The notes: generated by a model from the letters alone, not told the origin. A stretch of 10,817 bases of DNA from Pseudomonadota bacterium (GCA_023430685.1 JAEYZH010000171.1:1-10817), one strand, 5' to 3'. Positions 1-5,951 are shown, counted from the stretch's first letter. Program-made: numbers and translations.

Positions 1-1
1 C

Positions 2-490
2 GCCTGGTACTGGCTGGCCGGCAGCGTCGCGCTCGCGATCGGCGTGATCGGCCTGCTGGTTCGACGCGGCGCGCGGTGGCCGCTCGCGTGGCTCGCGGCC
101 GGCGTGGTGCAGATCGCGACGTTGCACACGATGATCCTCGGCAAGTCGCATTTCGGGCGCCTGCGGCCTTCCGAAGTATTCGAGCGGGGCGACTGGTCGC
201 AGGTGTGGTTCGTCGGTGGCGGCTCGTTTCCTTCGGGCCACTCCGCGTTCTACTTCGGCCTGCTGCTGCCGCTTGCGGCGGCCTGTCCGATCCGCTGGCT
301 GCGCGTCGTGCTGGTCGCGGTGCCCGTGTACGTCGCGATCGCGCGTCTCGGACTCGAGCGGCATTTCCTCTCCGATGTCGCGGCATCGGCGGTGATTGCC
401 GCGGCGTACACCTGGCTCGCATGCAGGCTGCTGCAGCGCTGGTGGCGCGTGCCGCGCGCGCAGCCCGCGATGGCCACCGACGCGGCGTAA
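2..490 (+). CDS. PAP2-family membrane phosphatase, 5' truncated by window edge
   Basis: The frame is open from base 2, so the gene begins before the window; the GTG at 44 is inside it. All three PAP2 (acid phosphatase/phosphatidic acid phosphatase) signature blocks are visible: K-x6-RP in KSHFGRLRP, the PSGH block in SFPSGHSAF with its catalytic His, and R-x5-H-x3-D in ARLGLERHFLSD with the nucleophilic His. Hydrophobic stretches lie between and after the blocks, including one near the C-terminus just before a basic tail, so it is an integral inner-membrane enzyme. The family removes phosphate from lipid phosphates such as undecaprenyl pyrophosphate, phosphatidate or lipid A; the substrate cannot be told from this fragment. 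The stop TAA (488-490) lies within a CpxR-box-like site, 72 bases before the cpxR-like gene. The family call is firm and the substrate unknown. Confidence 0.88.
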   Translation, partial: AWYWLAGSVALAIGVIGLLVRRGARWPLAWLAAGVVQIATLHTMILGKSHFGRLRPSEVFERGDWSQVWFVGGGSFPSGHSAFYFGLLLPLAAACPIRWLRVVLVAVPVYVAIARLGLERHFLSDVAASAVIAAAYTWLACRLLQRWWRVPRAQPAMATDAA

Positions 491-501
491 ACGACTGCAA
501 A
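487..501 (+). promoter_or_regulatory. Putative CpxR box upstream of the cpxR-like gene
   Basis: The sequence reads GTAAA, five bases (CGACT), then GCAAA. The established enterobacterial CpxR box is a direct repeat GTAAA-N5-GTAAA, so nine of ten specified bases match. It lies about 50 bases upstream of the -10-like hexamer at 551, a usual position for a box that autoregulates cpxRA. It stands out as A-rich in very GC-rich DNA, although it overlaps the PAP2 stop codon, which accounts for part of that. The role is inferred from position and consensus only. Confidence 0.45.
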
Positions 502-550
502 GGTCCGCAAGCGGCGGTCCGATCCGGAGCCGCGCGATGGCGTGCGGCGC

Positions 551-562
551 TATGCTCGCGGC
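551..562 (+). promoter_or_regulatory. -10-like hexamer directly before the cpxR start (leaderless)
   Basis: TATGCT (551-556) resembles the sigma70 -10 element TATAAT and is followed by six bases (CGCGGC) and then the ATG at 563. No Shine-Dalgarno sequence precedes the ATG. With the usual 6-8 base distance, transcription would start at or next to the A of ATG, giving a leaderless mRNA. No good -35 is visible, which would fit an activated promoter. The hexamer-CGCGGC-ATG arrangement recurs on the minus strand at 5951-5937. Confidence 0.4.
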
Positions 563-1270
563 ATGAACCGCAACCGCATCCTGCTGGCCGACGACGACGT
601 CGAGCTCGCGCAGTTGCTGCGCGACTTCCTCGCGCGCGAGGGATTCGAGGTCACCCTCGTGCACGACGCCGACGGTGCGCTCGCGGCCGCGCGCACCGAT
701 GCATTCGATGCACTCGTGCTCGACGTGATGATGCCGGGTCGCTCGGGCCTCGATGCCCTGCGCGACCTGCGGCGCGAATCGGCGCTGCCCGTGCTCATGC
801 TGACCGCGCTCGGCGAGGACATCGATCGCATCCTCGGGCTCGAGCTCGGCGCGGACGACTACATCCCCAAGCCCTGCAACCCGCGTGAACTCGCCGCGAG
901 GCTGCGCGCCGTGCTGCGCCGCGCGCGCGGCGAGGGCGGCGAGGCATTGACGGACCTCCGCAACGGGCCGATCCGGCTGCGCGCCGCCTCGCGCGGCGTC
1001 AGCGTCGACGACAAGCCGATCGCGCTGACCGCGACGGAGTTCGACCTGCTCGTGCTGCTCCTGCGCGAAGCCGGTCGCGTGGTCAGCAAGGAACGCATTT
1101 CGCAAAGCGTGCTCGGTCGGCCGCTGGGCCCGTACGACCGCTCGATCGACGTGCACGTGTCGAACCTGCGCCGCAAGCTCGGCGACGCGCACGACGGCGC
1201 TTCGCCGATCACGACGATCCATCGCAGCGGTTACCTCATGCGCCAGCTCGACGACCCGGCCGCGCCATGA
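563..1270 (+). CDS. cpxR: CpxR-like OmpR-family response regulator
   Basis: This is a 235-residue cytoplasmic transcription regulator with a receiver domain (about 1-120) and an OmpR/PhoB winged-helix domain (about 135-230). The receiver shows the acidic cluster ADDDVE, phospho-acceptor Asp54 in LDVMMPG, Thr in MLTALGE and Lys in IPKPCNPREL. The DNA-binding half has the family's LTATEFDLL and YDRSIDVHVSNLRRKLGD segments and the final GYL strand. The NPREL segment after the conserved Lys and the adjacent CpxA-like kinase point to the CpxR subgroup, which governs envelope stress. The ATG at 563 is preferred over the in-frame GTG at 542, because it gives the usual N-terminus and follows a -10-like hexamer. 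Its stop overlaps the kinase start (ATGA, 1267-1270), so the two are translationally coupled. OmpR family is certain; CpxR identity is likely. Confidence 0.85.
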   Translation: MNRNRILLADDDVELAQLLRDFLAREGFEVTLVHDADGALAAARTDAFDALVLDVMMPGRSGLDALRDLRRESALPVLMLTALGEDIDRILGLELGADDYIPKPCNPRELAARLRAVLRRARGEGGEALTDLRNGPIRLRAASRGVSVDDKPIALTATEFDLLVLLLREAGRVVSKERISQSVLGRPLGPYDRSIDVHVSNLRRKLGDAHDGASPITTIHRSGYLMRQLDDPAAP

Positions 1271-2658
1271 TGCGTCGCCTGTTCTGGCGCATCTTCGCCG
1301 CGTTCTGGCTGGCAGCGGTGCTGATGCTGCTCGCGTTCGCGTGGGTGACGATGCGCAACTTCGAGAACCAGGAGATCCCCGGTCTCGGGATCACGCGCCT
1401 GCAGGCCGCGATGGATGACAAGCTCGGACGCGCCGCGCGCCAGCTGCGTCGCGAAGGCGAATCCGCGGTGCGCGCGTGGCTCGAGACCGGCGACTCCGGC
1501 GCGATCGAGATCTACGTCTACGATGCCGGCGGCCGCGAGCTGCTCGGACGCGTGCCGCCCGAGCCCGGGCGCAGCGCCGCACTCGGGCTGCTGCGCGCGC
1601 CGCCCGCGGCCGAGGGCACCGGATCGGTCACGATCGGCAGCGGTCGCATGCGCGCGCGCACGATCCGCATGCGCGATGCGCCCGATTACGTCGCGGTGGC
1701 GACGCTCGAAGGCGGCTTCCTGTCGCGCCTGGTATCGCGGCCGCCGCACACGCTCTGGATGCACCTCGCGATCGCGATGTTCGTGAGCGCGATGGTGAGC
1801 CTGCTGCTGGCCGCGTACGTGACCGCGCCGCTCGCGCGGATCCGGCGCAGCACGCGGCGCATCGCCGAGGGCGACCTCGATGCGCGCGTCGGGCGCCTGC
1901 GCTTCGGGCGCAGCGCCGAGATCGCGGCGCTCGCGTCCGAATTCGACGGCATGGCCGAGCGCATCAAGGCACTGGTCGAAAGCCATCGCCGGCTCGTGCG
2001 CGACGTCTCGCACGAACTTCGCTCGCCGCTCGCGCGCCTGCGCGTCGCGCTCGAGCTCGGGCGCGGCGGCGAAGCCGCGGTCGCGGAAGCCGCGTTCGAC
2101 CGCATCGAGCGCGAAGCCGATCGCCTCGAAGGCATGCTCGCGCAGTCACTCGAGCTGTCGCGCCTGGAAACCTCGGAAGGCGGCGCGAACGACGAGGTCG
2201 AGCTCGACGTGCTGCTCGAGGACGTGATCACGAACGCAGCCTACGAAGGCGCGCCGCGTGGCCGCAAGGTCGTGCTCGCCGAGCGCGAGCGCCTGCGCCT
2301 GCGCGGCGCGCACGCGGCGCTGCACAGCGCGTTCGAGAACGTGATCCGCAATGCGCTCGCCTACACGGCGGATGGCAGCACGGTCGCCGTGCGACTCGCG
2401 CGCGATCCCGCGCGCCCCGACCTCGCGCTGGTCAGCGTGCGCGACCACGGCCCCGGCGTGGCCACGGCCGAACTCGAGCGCATCTTCGAGCCGTTCTACC
2501 GCACCGACAGCGCGCGCACGCGCGGGTCCGGTGGCACCGGCCTCGGCCTCGCGATCGCGCAGCGCGCGATCCAGCGCCATCGCGGCAGCATCCTCGCGCG
2601 CAATGCCGAGGGTGGCGGGCTCGAGGTGGAGATCCGGTTGCCTCTGGCCGGGGGCTAG
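1267..2658 (+). CDS. cpxA: CpxA-like sensor histidine kinase
   Basis: This 463-residue inner-membrane kinase is close to the E. coli CpxA length. It has TM1 (about 4-28), a periplasmic sensor region (about 29-162), TM2 (about 163-185), a HAMP linker (about 186-240), a dimerisation/phospho-acceptor domain with His249 in DVSHELRSPLARLR, and an ATPase domain. The ATPase domain has Asn362 of the N-box (NVIRNALAYT), D393HGPG (G1), the F-box FEPFYRTD and the glycine-rich GTGLGLAIAQ (G2). All catalytic residues are present. In the Cpx system the kinase senses envelope stress and phosphorylates CpxR. The periplasmic part is not obviously like enterobacterial CpxA, so the signal may differ. It is co-transcribed with cpxR by an ATGA overlap. 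The G of its TAG stop is the first base of a tandem heptamer array. Confidence 0.85.
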   Translation: MMRRLFWRIFAAFWLAAVLMLLAFAWVTMRNFENQEIPGLGITRLQAAMDDKLGRAARQLRREGESAVRAWLETGDSGAIEIYVYDAGGRELLGRVPPEPGRSAALGLLRAPPAAEGTGSVTIGSGRMRARTIRMRDAPDYVAVATLEGGFLSRLVSRPPHTLWMHLAIAMFVSAMVSLLLAAYVTAPLARIRRSTRRIAEGDLDARVGRLRFGRSAEIAALASEFDGMAERIKALVESHRRLVRDVSHELRSPLARLRVALELGRGGEAAVAEAAFDRIEREADRLEGMLAQSLELSRLETSEGGANDEVELDVLLEDVITNAAYEGAPRGRKVVLAERERLRLRGAHAALHSAFENVIRNALAYTADGSTVAVRLARDPARPDLALVSVRDHGPGVATAELERIFEPFYRTDSARTRGSGGTGLGLAIAQRAIQRHRGSILARNAEGGGLEVEIRLPLAGG

Positions 2659-2685
2659 GGGCGAGGGGCGAGGAGCGAAGGGCGA
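2658..2685 (+). repeat. Four tandem heptamers (GGGGCGA type)
   Basis: Reading from the last base of the cpxA stop codon, the sequence is GGGGCGA, GGGGCGA, GGAGCGA, AGGGCGA: four head-to-tail seven-base units, the last two each with one change. The purine-rich strand is the coding strand. Such heptamers expand and contract by slippage and here occupy non-coding DNA. No protein-binding role can be read from the sequence. Confidence 0.8.
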
Positions 2686-2705
2686 GAACAGGGGGTCGTC
2701 GAGGC

Positions 2706-2742
2706 GGGACGAACGGGTCCCGCTGCTGCGGGCGCATCGCCC
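2706..2742 (+). other. Cluster of overlapping small hairpins between the two kinase operons
   Basis: Three inverted repeats overlap here: GGGAC/GTCCC (2706-2710 with 2717-2721), CCCGC/GCGGG (2719-2723 with 2728-2732) and GGGCG/CGCCC (2730-2734 with 2738-2742). Neighbouring stems share bases, so the first and third can form together but the middle one excludes both. No T-run follows, so this is not a textbook intrinsic terminator. It could end or attenuate cpxRA transcription or act as an operator before regB; neither is shown. Confidence 0.4.
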
Positions 2743-2758
2743 GTGATGATCCGCCCGG

Positions 2759-2775
2759 TGCGACAATCACGGCCC
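2759..2775 (+). promoter_or_regulatory. Extended -10-like element directly before the regB start (leaderless)
   Basis: TGC followed by GACAAT (2762-2767) forms an extended -10-like TGn-hexamer. The ATG at 2776 begins eight bases later with no Shine-Dalgarno sequence between. Transcription would start at or just before the ATG. This supports the ATG at 2776 over the in-frame GTG at 2743 and suggests that regBA has its own promoter rather than only reading through from cpxA. Confidence 0.4.
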
Positions 2776-4056
2776 ATGACACCCGACCACGACAGCCGGC
2801 GCGGATTCGAGCAGCGCGCGCGCGGGCTTGCCGAGACGCTCGCCTGGCTGCGCGCGTGCGCGGTAGGCGGGCAGTTGCTGACCGTGGCGGTGGTCGCGCT
2901 CGGATTCCGGATGCCGATCGCCGTGACCCCGCTGGTCTCGGGCATCGCCGTGCTCGCGGCGTTCGCGCTGTTCGCGTTCTGGCGGCTGCGCCAACCGTGG
3001 CCGCTGGGTCCGGTCGAGGCACTGCTGCATGTCGCGATCGACGTGCTCGTGCTCGCGTGGCTGCTGTACTGGTCCGGCGGCGTGCAGAACACGTTCCTGC
3101 CGCTGCTGCTGATTCCGATCGTGCTCGCGGCCGCGGCGCTGCCGCTGCGCCACGTCGCGATGGTCGCCGCACTCGCGGGCGGCTGCTACCTGCTGCTGAT
3201 CCGCCACCACGTCGACCTGCCGCCGCTGCAGACCGCTGGCGGCTTCAACCTGCGCATTCCGGGCATGGCGGTCAACTTCTTCCTGATCACGACGATGCTC
3301 ACGATCTTCATTGGCAGGCTCGCGCGCGCGCTGCGCGAGCGCGAGGCGGAAGTCGCGCTCGAACGCGAGCGCACCCTGCGCGACGAGGGCATCCTCGCGA
3401 TCGCGACACAGGCGGCCGGCACCGCGCACGAACTCAATACCCCGCTGTCGACGATCCGCACGCTGCTCGGCGAACTCCAGCGCGAGCAGGCCGGCAATCC
3501 CGCGCTCGCGGCCGACCTCGACCTGCTCGCGGGCCAGGCCCAGCGCTGCCGCGACATCCTGCGCGAACTCGTCGCAGTCGGCACGCGGCAGCTGGCGGGC
3601 ACCCACGCGTCGGTGACGCTGGCCGCGCTGCTCGACCAGTGCGAAAACCAGTTCCGCCTGCTGCGTCCGGAGGTCGACTTCGAAACCAGCCTCGGTGACG
3701 GCGCGGGCCCGCGACTCATCGATGCGACGCCCGACCTCGGCCATGCGCTGATCAACCTGCTCAGCAACGCGGCCGACGCCTCGCTCGCAGCCGGCAGCCG
3801 CGCAGTGTCGCTGCATGTCGCGCGCGTCGGCGGCATGGCCGAGTTCCTGATTCGCGACCACGGCAGCGGCCTCGCGCCGGGCGCCGGCAAGGCGTTCCAG
3901 ACCAGCAAGCGCGACGGCCTCGGCCTCGGGCTCGCGCTGGCGCATTCGACCGCCGAGCGGCTCGGCGGCGAACTGTCGGCGCAGCGCGCGCCCGACGGCG
4001 GCCTGCTGCAACGATTGCGCATCCCACTCGCACCAGCGGAGAATCAGACCCCGTGA
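2776..4056 (+). CDS. regB: RegB/PrrB-family redox-sensing histidine kinase
   Basis: This 426-residue kinase has about six transmembrane segments (within 21-185), a short charged linker, a phospho-acceptor site His218 in AAGTAHELNTPLSTI, and an ATPase domain with N-box LINLLSNAADAS, G1 IRDHGSG and G2 GLGLGLALAHS. The AHELxTPL box and six-helix sensor are typical of RegB/PrrB/ActS/RoxS, which tune energy metabolism to quinone and redox state. Cys258 lies exactly 40 residues after His218 (AQRCRDIL), the same spacing as the RegB redox cysteine (His225/Cys265 in Rhodobacter capsulatus). The quinone motif GGxxNPF appears at 101-107 as GGVQNTF, with Thr for Pro. It overlaps regA by GTGA. No senC/prrC gene lies between the two, unlike some alphaproteobacterial loci. 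The ATG at 2776 is chosen because of the -10-like element before it. Confidence 0.85.
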   Translation: MTPDHDSRRGFEQRARGLAETLAWLRACAVGGQLLTVAVVALGFRMPIAVTPLVSGIAVLAAFALFAFWRLRQPWPLGPVEALLHVAIDVLVLAWLLYWSGGVQNTFLPLLLIPIVLAAAALPLRHVAMVAALAGGCYLLLIRHHVDLPPLQTAGGFNLRIPGMAVNFFLITTMLTIFIGRLARALREREAEVALERERTLRDEGILAIATQAAGTAHELNTPLSTIRTLLGELQREQAGNPALAADLDLLAGQAQRCRDILRELVAVGTRQLAGTHASVTLAALLDQCENQFRLLRPEVDFETSLGDGAGPRLIDATPDLGHALINLLSNAADASLAAGSRAVSLHVARVGGMAEFLIRDHGSGLAPGAGKAFQTSKRDGLGLGLALAHSTAERLGGELSAQRAPDGGLLQRLRIPLAPAENQTP

Positions 4057-4610
4057 ACGAACCCGCCCAACGCGTCATCCTGATCGACGACGACACCGTG
4101 TTCTCGTCGGTGCTGGCCCGTGCGCTGCGTGCGCGTGGTTTCGAGGTCGATACCGCGGCGGACGGCGCGAGCGCGCTCGCACAGGTGCGCGAAGCCAGAC
4201 CCGACGCGGCCGTGCTCGACCTCAAGCTCGGCGCCGAGAACGGCCTCGCGCTGATCCCGGACCTGCTCGCGGCGCGGCCGGGCCTGCGCATCCTGCTGCT
4301 GACCGGATATGCCTCGATCGCGACCGCGGTCGAGGCGATCAAGCGCGGCGCGCACGATTACCTCGCCAAGCCCGTCGACGCCGACCAGGTCGCGCAGGCG
4401 CTGCTCGGCGCCGAGGCACCCGAAGGCGCGGAGGCCGGCGCGACCGATGAACTGCACACCCCGCCGTTGAAGCGGCTCGAGTGGGAACACATCCAGCGCG
4501 TGCTCGCCGAATCCGACAACAACATCTCCGAAGCCGCGCGACGCCTCGGCCTGCATCGGCGCACGCTGCAGCGCAAGCTCGCCAAGCGCCCGGTGCGCGA
4601 GCGCGGATGA
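4053..4610 (+). CDS. regA: RegA/PrrA-family response regulator
   Basis: This 185-residue regulator has a receiver domain (about 1-120) with DDD near the N-terminus, phospho-acceptor Asp56 in VLDLKLG, Thr in LLLTGYAS and Lys in LAKPVDADQV. A Fis-type helix-turn-helix follows at the C-terminus (EWEHIQRVL, NNISEAARRLGLHRRTLQRKL). The GYASIATAVEAIKRGA and HRRTLQRKLAKRP segments are hallmarks of RegA/PrrA/ActR/RoxR, which act on respiration, electron-transfer and carbon-metabolism genes. No AAA+ domain separates receiver from HTH, so it is not an NtrC-type activator. It starts at a GTG overlapping the regB stop (GTGA, 4053-4056); a GGAGA-like sequence lies about ten bases upstream. A REP doublet follows eight bases after its stop, where it meets the DUF3037 gene tail to tail. 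Confidence 0.88.
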   Translation: MNEPAQRVILIDDDTVFSSVLARALRARGFEVDTAADGASALAQVREARPDAAVLDLKLGAENGLALIPDLLAARPGLRILLLTGYASIATAVEAIKRGAHDYLAKPVDADQVAQALLGAEAPEGAEAGATDELHTPPLKRLEWEHIQRVLAESDNNISEAARRLGLHRRTLQRKLAKRPVRERG

Positions 4611-4617
4611 AGGTTCG

Positions 4618-4708
4618 GCAGGCTGGACGCGCGCAGCGCGGTCGGCTTGATTGCGAGGACCCGGCAACGGTGCAAGAGCGCCGGCCGACCTGCGGTCGTC
4701 CAGCCTAC
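4618..4708. repeat. REP doublet (REPIN-like), GYAGGCTGGA family
   Basis: The ends are inverted repeats: GCAGGCTGGACG (4618-4629) and CGTCCAGCCTAC (4697-4708), with one mismatch. Just inside each end is a small hairpin with the same plan: CGCGC-GCA-GCGCG (4628-4640) and CGACC-TGC-GGTCG (4686-4698). The stems differ in sequence but keep pairing. This is the architecture of two inverted REP elements, each with a GTAG-type foot, the form mobilised in trans by RAYT (REP-associated tyrosine) transposases. It fills the space between the convergent regA and DUF3037 genes, and its right foot contains the DUF3037 stop codon. It may also serve as a bidirectional terminator or RNA stabiliser. Confidence 0.7.
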
Positions 4709-5109
4709 CGGTCCTGGTGCCCGCGCGTGCGCGGCGCGCGCACCATCGTGTCGAGCAGGCGCGCGAGCGCGGCGGCGGGATCCGGGCAGCGGCCGGTGTG
4801 GACCGGCGAGGTCTGGATCATCGTGCTGCGCGGCGCCGTCAGCCAGCGGAACCGCTCGCGCGCGGGCAGGCGGCCGATCGGCCCCGCACCCTCGCCGCCC
4901 GCGCAGATCGCCGCGAACGCCGCGAGGTGCGCGTGCACGGCTTCGAGGTCGACGCCGGGATCGAGCGCGCGCAGTCGCGACTCGTCGAGTTCGATGCGGG
5001 CCTCGATGAAGTCGCCGCGCTTGCACGACACCACCACGCCGACGTTGACGAATTCGCCGCGCTCGACGCGCGGCACCACGCGGATCAACGCGTAGTCATA
5101 CGCGTGCAC
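4705..5109 (-). CDS. DUF3037-family protein, partner of the HipA-like kinase
   Basis: This is a 134-residue cytoplasmic protein with no signal peptide or membrane segment. The start HAYDYALIRVVPRVERGEFVNVGVV and the late segment TMIQTSPVHTGRC followed by AAALARLLDTM match DUF3037 as I know it. The GTG at 5109 is chosen because it gives the usual family N-terminus; upstream in-frame codons read antisense to nothing family-like. It overlaps the end of the HipA-like gene by 14 bases, implying co-transcription and coupled translation. In many bacteria DUF3037 genes sit directly beside this HipA-like family, but the molecular function is not known to me. The stop codon TAG (4707-4705) is part of the GTAG foot of a REP doublet, so the last few residues may have been set by that insertion. 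Confidence 0.85.
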   Translation of the reverse strand: MHAYDYALIRVVPRVERGEFVNVGVVVSCKRGDFIEARIELDESRLRALDPGVDLEAVHAHLAAFAAICAGGEGAGPIGRLPARERFRWLTAPRSTMIQTSPVHTGRCPDPAAALARLLDTMVRAPRTRGHQDR

Positions 5110-5863
5110 GCAGTGCCTCCTCGACGAATGCGTGCGGCGACTCGAGGCGCCGGCACAGGTAATCCGCGTACGCGGCGCGGTGCGCCGCGGGATTCGCGAA
5201 CGGCGCGTCACCGCCGAGCCACGCGTCGGGCACCTCGTGCAGGATCCGTTCGATCACCGCGCGCGACAGGCGCGCGCCGAGTCGGGCGTCGGCCTCGCGC
5301 AGCTCCGAGGCGTACGGCAGCAGCACGTGGTCGCGGATGCGCGCGAACGGATCGGTCGCGCGGTCGAGGTAGCCGTCCCAGTCGTGATGGAAATACAGCG
5401 CGGCGCCGTGGTCGATCAGCCACAGCCGGCGATGCCAGACGAGCAGGTTGGTGTTGCGCGCGGTGCGGTCGACGTTGCTGGTGAACGCGTCGAACCAGAC
5501 GATGTCGGACGCGAGCGAAGGGTCCGGCGTTTCGACCACCGGGTCGAACGTGATCGAGCCCGGCAGGTAGTCGAGCGCGAGATTGAGCCCGTCGCTCGCG
5601 CGGATCAGGTGCTGGATCTCGGGGTCGGGTTCGGTGCGCGCGAGTTCGGCGTCGAGTTCGACCAGCACGATCTCCGGCACCGGCAGGCCGACCGTCCGCG
5701 CCAGCTCGCCCGCGACCAGCTCGGCGATGAGCGCCTTCGCGCCCTGCCCGGCGCCGCGGAACTTCAGCACGTAGAGCCCGTCGTCGTCGCCCTCGACGAT
5801 CGCGGGCAGCGAGCCACCCTCGCGCAGCGGCGTGACGTAGCGGGTGGCGGCGATCGTCCGCAC
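5096..5863 (-). CDS. Minimal HipA-like kinase (HipA_2 type)
   Basis: This 255-residue protein carries the core of the HipA-type Ser/Thr kinase fold. It has RYVTPLREGGSLPAIVE at the N-terminus, an ATP-type lysine (Lys34 in YVLKFRGAGQG), a catalytic-loop-like segment NVDRTARNTNLL (Asp132, Asn137; compare DRHxxN of HipA) and a metal-binding Asp151 in LWLIDHG. Classical HipA toxins are about 440 residues, have an extra N-terminal domain and are paired with HipB; here both are missing. The partner is instead a DUF3037 protein overlapping by 14 bases. Kinase activity is plausible, since the key residues are kept; a toxin role is not supported. The GTG at 5863 is the only good start after the promoter. 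A GAGG sequence lies 11 bases upstream and overlaps the stop of a 20-codon ORF. The substrate is unknown. Confidence 0.85.
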   Translation of the reverse strand: MRTIAATRYVTPLREGGSLPAIVEGDDDGLYVLKFRGAGQGAKALIAELVAGELARTVGLPVPEIVLVELDAELARTEPDPEIQHLIRASDGLNLALDYLPGSITFDPVVETPDPSLASDIVWFDAFTSNVDRTARNTNLLVWHRRLWLIDHGAALYFHHDWDGYLDRATDPFARIRDHVLLPYASELREADARLGARLSRAVIERILHEVPDAWLGGDAPFANPAAHRAAYADYLCRRLESPHAFVEEALRARV

Positions 5864-5876
5864 GTGCAGCGCGGCC

Positions 5877-5939
5877 TCAACCGGCCAGCCGCGACGCGAC
5901 GTGGGCGGCGCAGCGCCCGCTGATACATTCCGGGGACAT
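5877..5939 (-). CDS. Possible 20-residue leaderless upstream ORF
   Basis: An ATG six bases after a perfect TATAAT opens a frame of 20 codons (MSPECISGRCAAHVASRLAG) ending in TGA at 5879-5877. The stop overlaps the GAGG that would serve the HipA-like gene, whose GTG follows 13 bases later in another frame. The layout fits a leader peptide or translational coupling by termination and reinitiation. It could equally be a chance ORF inside a 5' untranslated region; nothing in the peptide is recognisable apart from two cysteines. Confidence 0.3.
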   Translation of the reverse strand: MSPECISGRCAAHVASRLAG

Positions 5940-5951
5940 GCCGCGATTATA
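5940..5951 (-). promoter_or_regulatory. Perfect -10 element for the HipA-like/DUF3037 operon
   Basis: On the minus strand TATAAT (5951-5946) is followed by CGCGGC and then ATG (5939-5937). A consensus -10 is striking in DNA this GC-rich. The predicted start of transcription is at or next to that ATG, about 76 bases before the GTG of the HipA-like gene. No convincing -35 is seen 17 bases upstream (CTGCGC). The REP doublets end only 20 bases beyond the hexamer. Confidence 0.55.

Noticed and set aside
542..562. GTG at 542 as start of the cpxR-like gene
   Set aside because: It adds seven unusual residues and lies upstream of the -10-like hexamer, so it would not be in the predicted transcript.
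1476..3698. A 740-codon open frame on the plus strand
   Set aside because: It overlaps the CpxA-like and RegB-like genes in another frame and is Arg/Ala rich; both real genes have full motif sets.
2767..4011. A 414-codon open frame antisense to regB
   Set aside because: Same effect; its Gln/Arg/Glu-rich translation is the complement of Leu/Ala/Val-rich membrane codons.
4705..5863. HipBA-type toxin-antitoxin module
   Set aside because: No HipB-like helix-turn-helix gene is adjacent, and the kinase lacks the HipA N-terminal domain; the partner is DUF3037.
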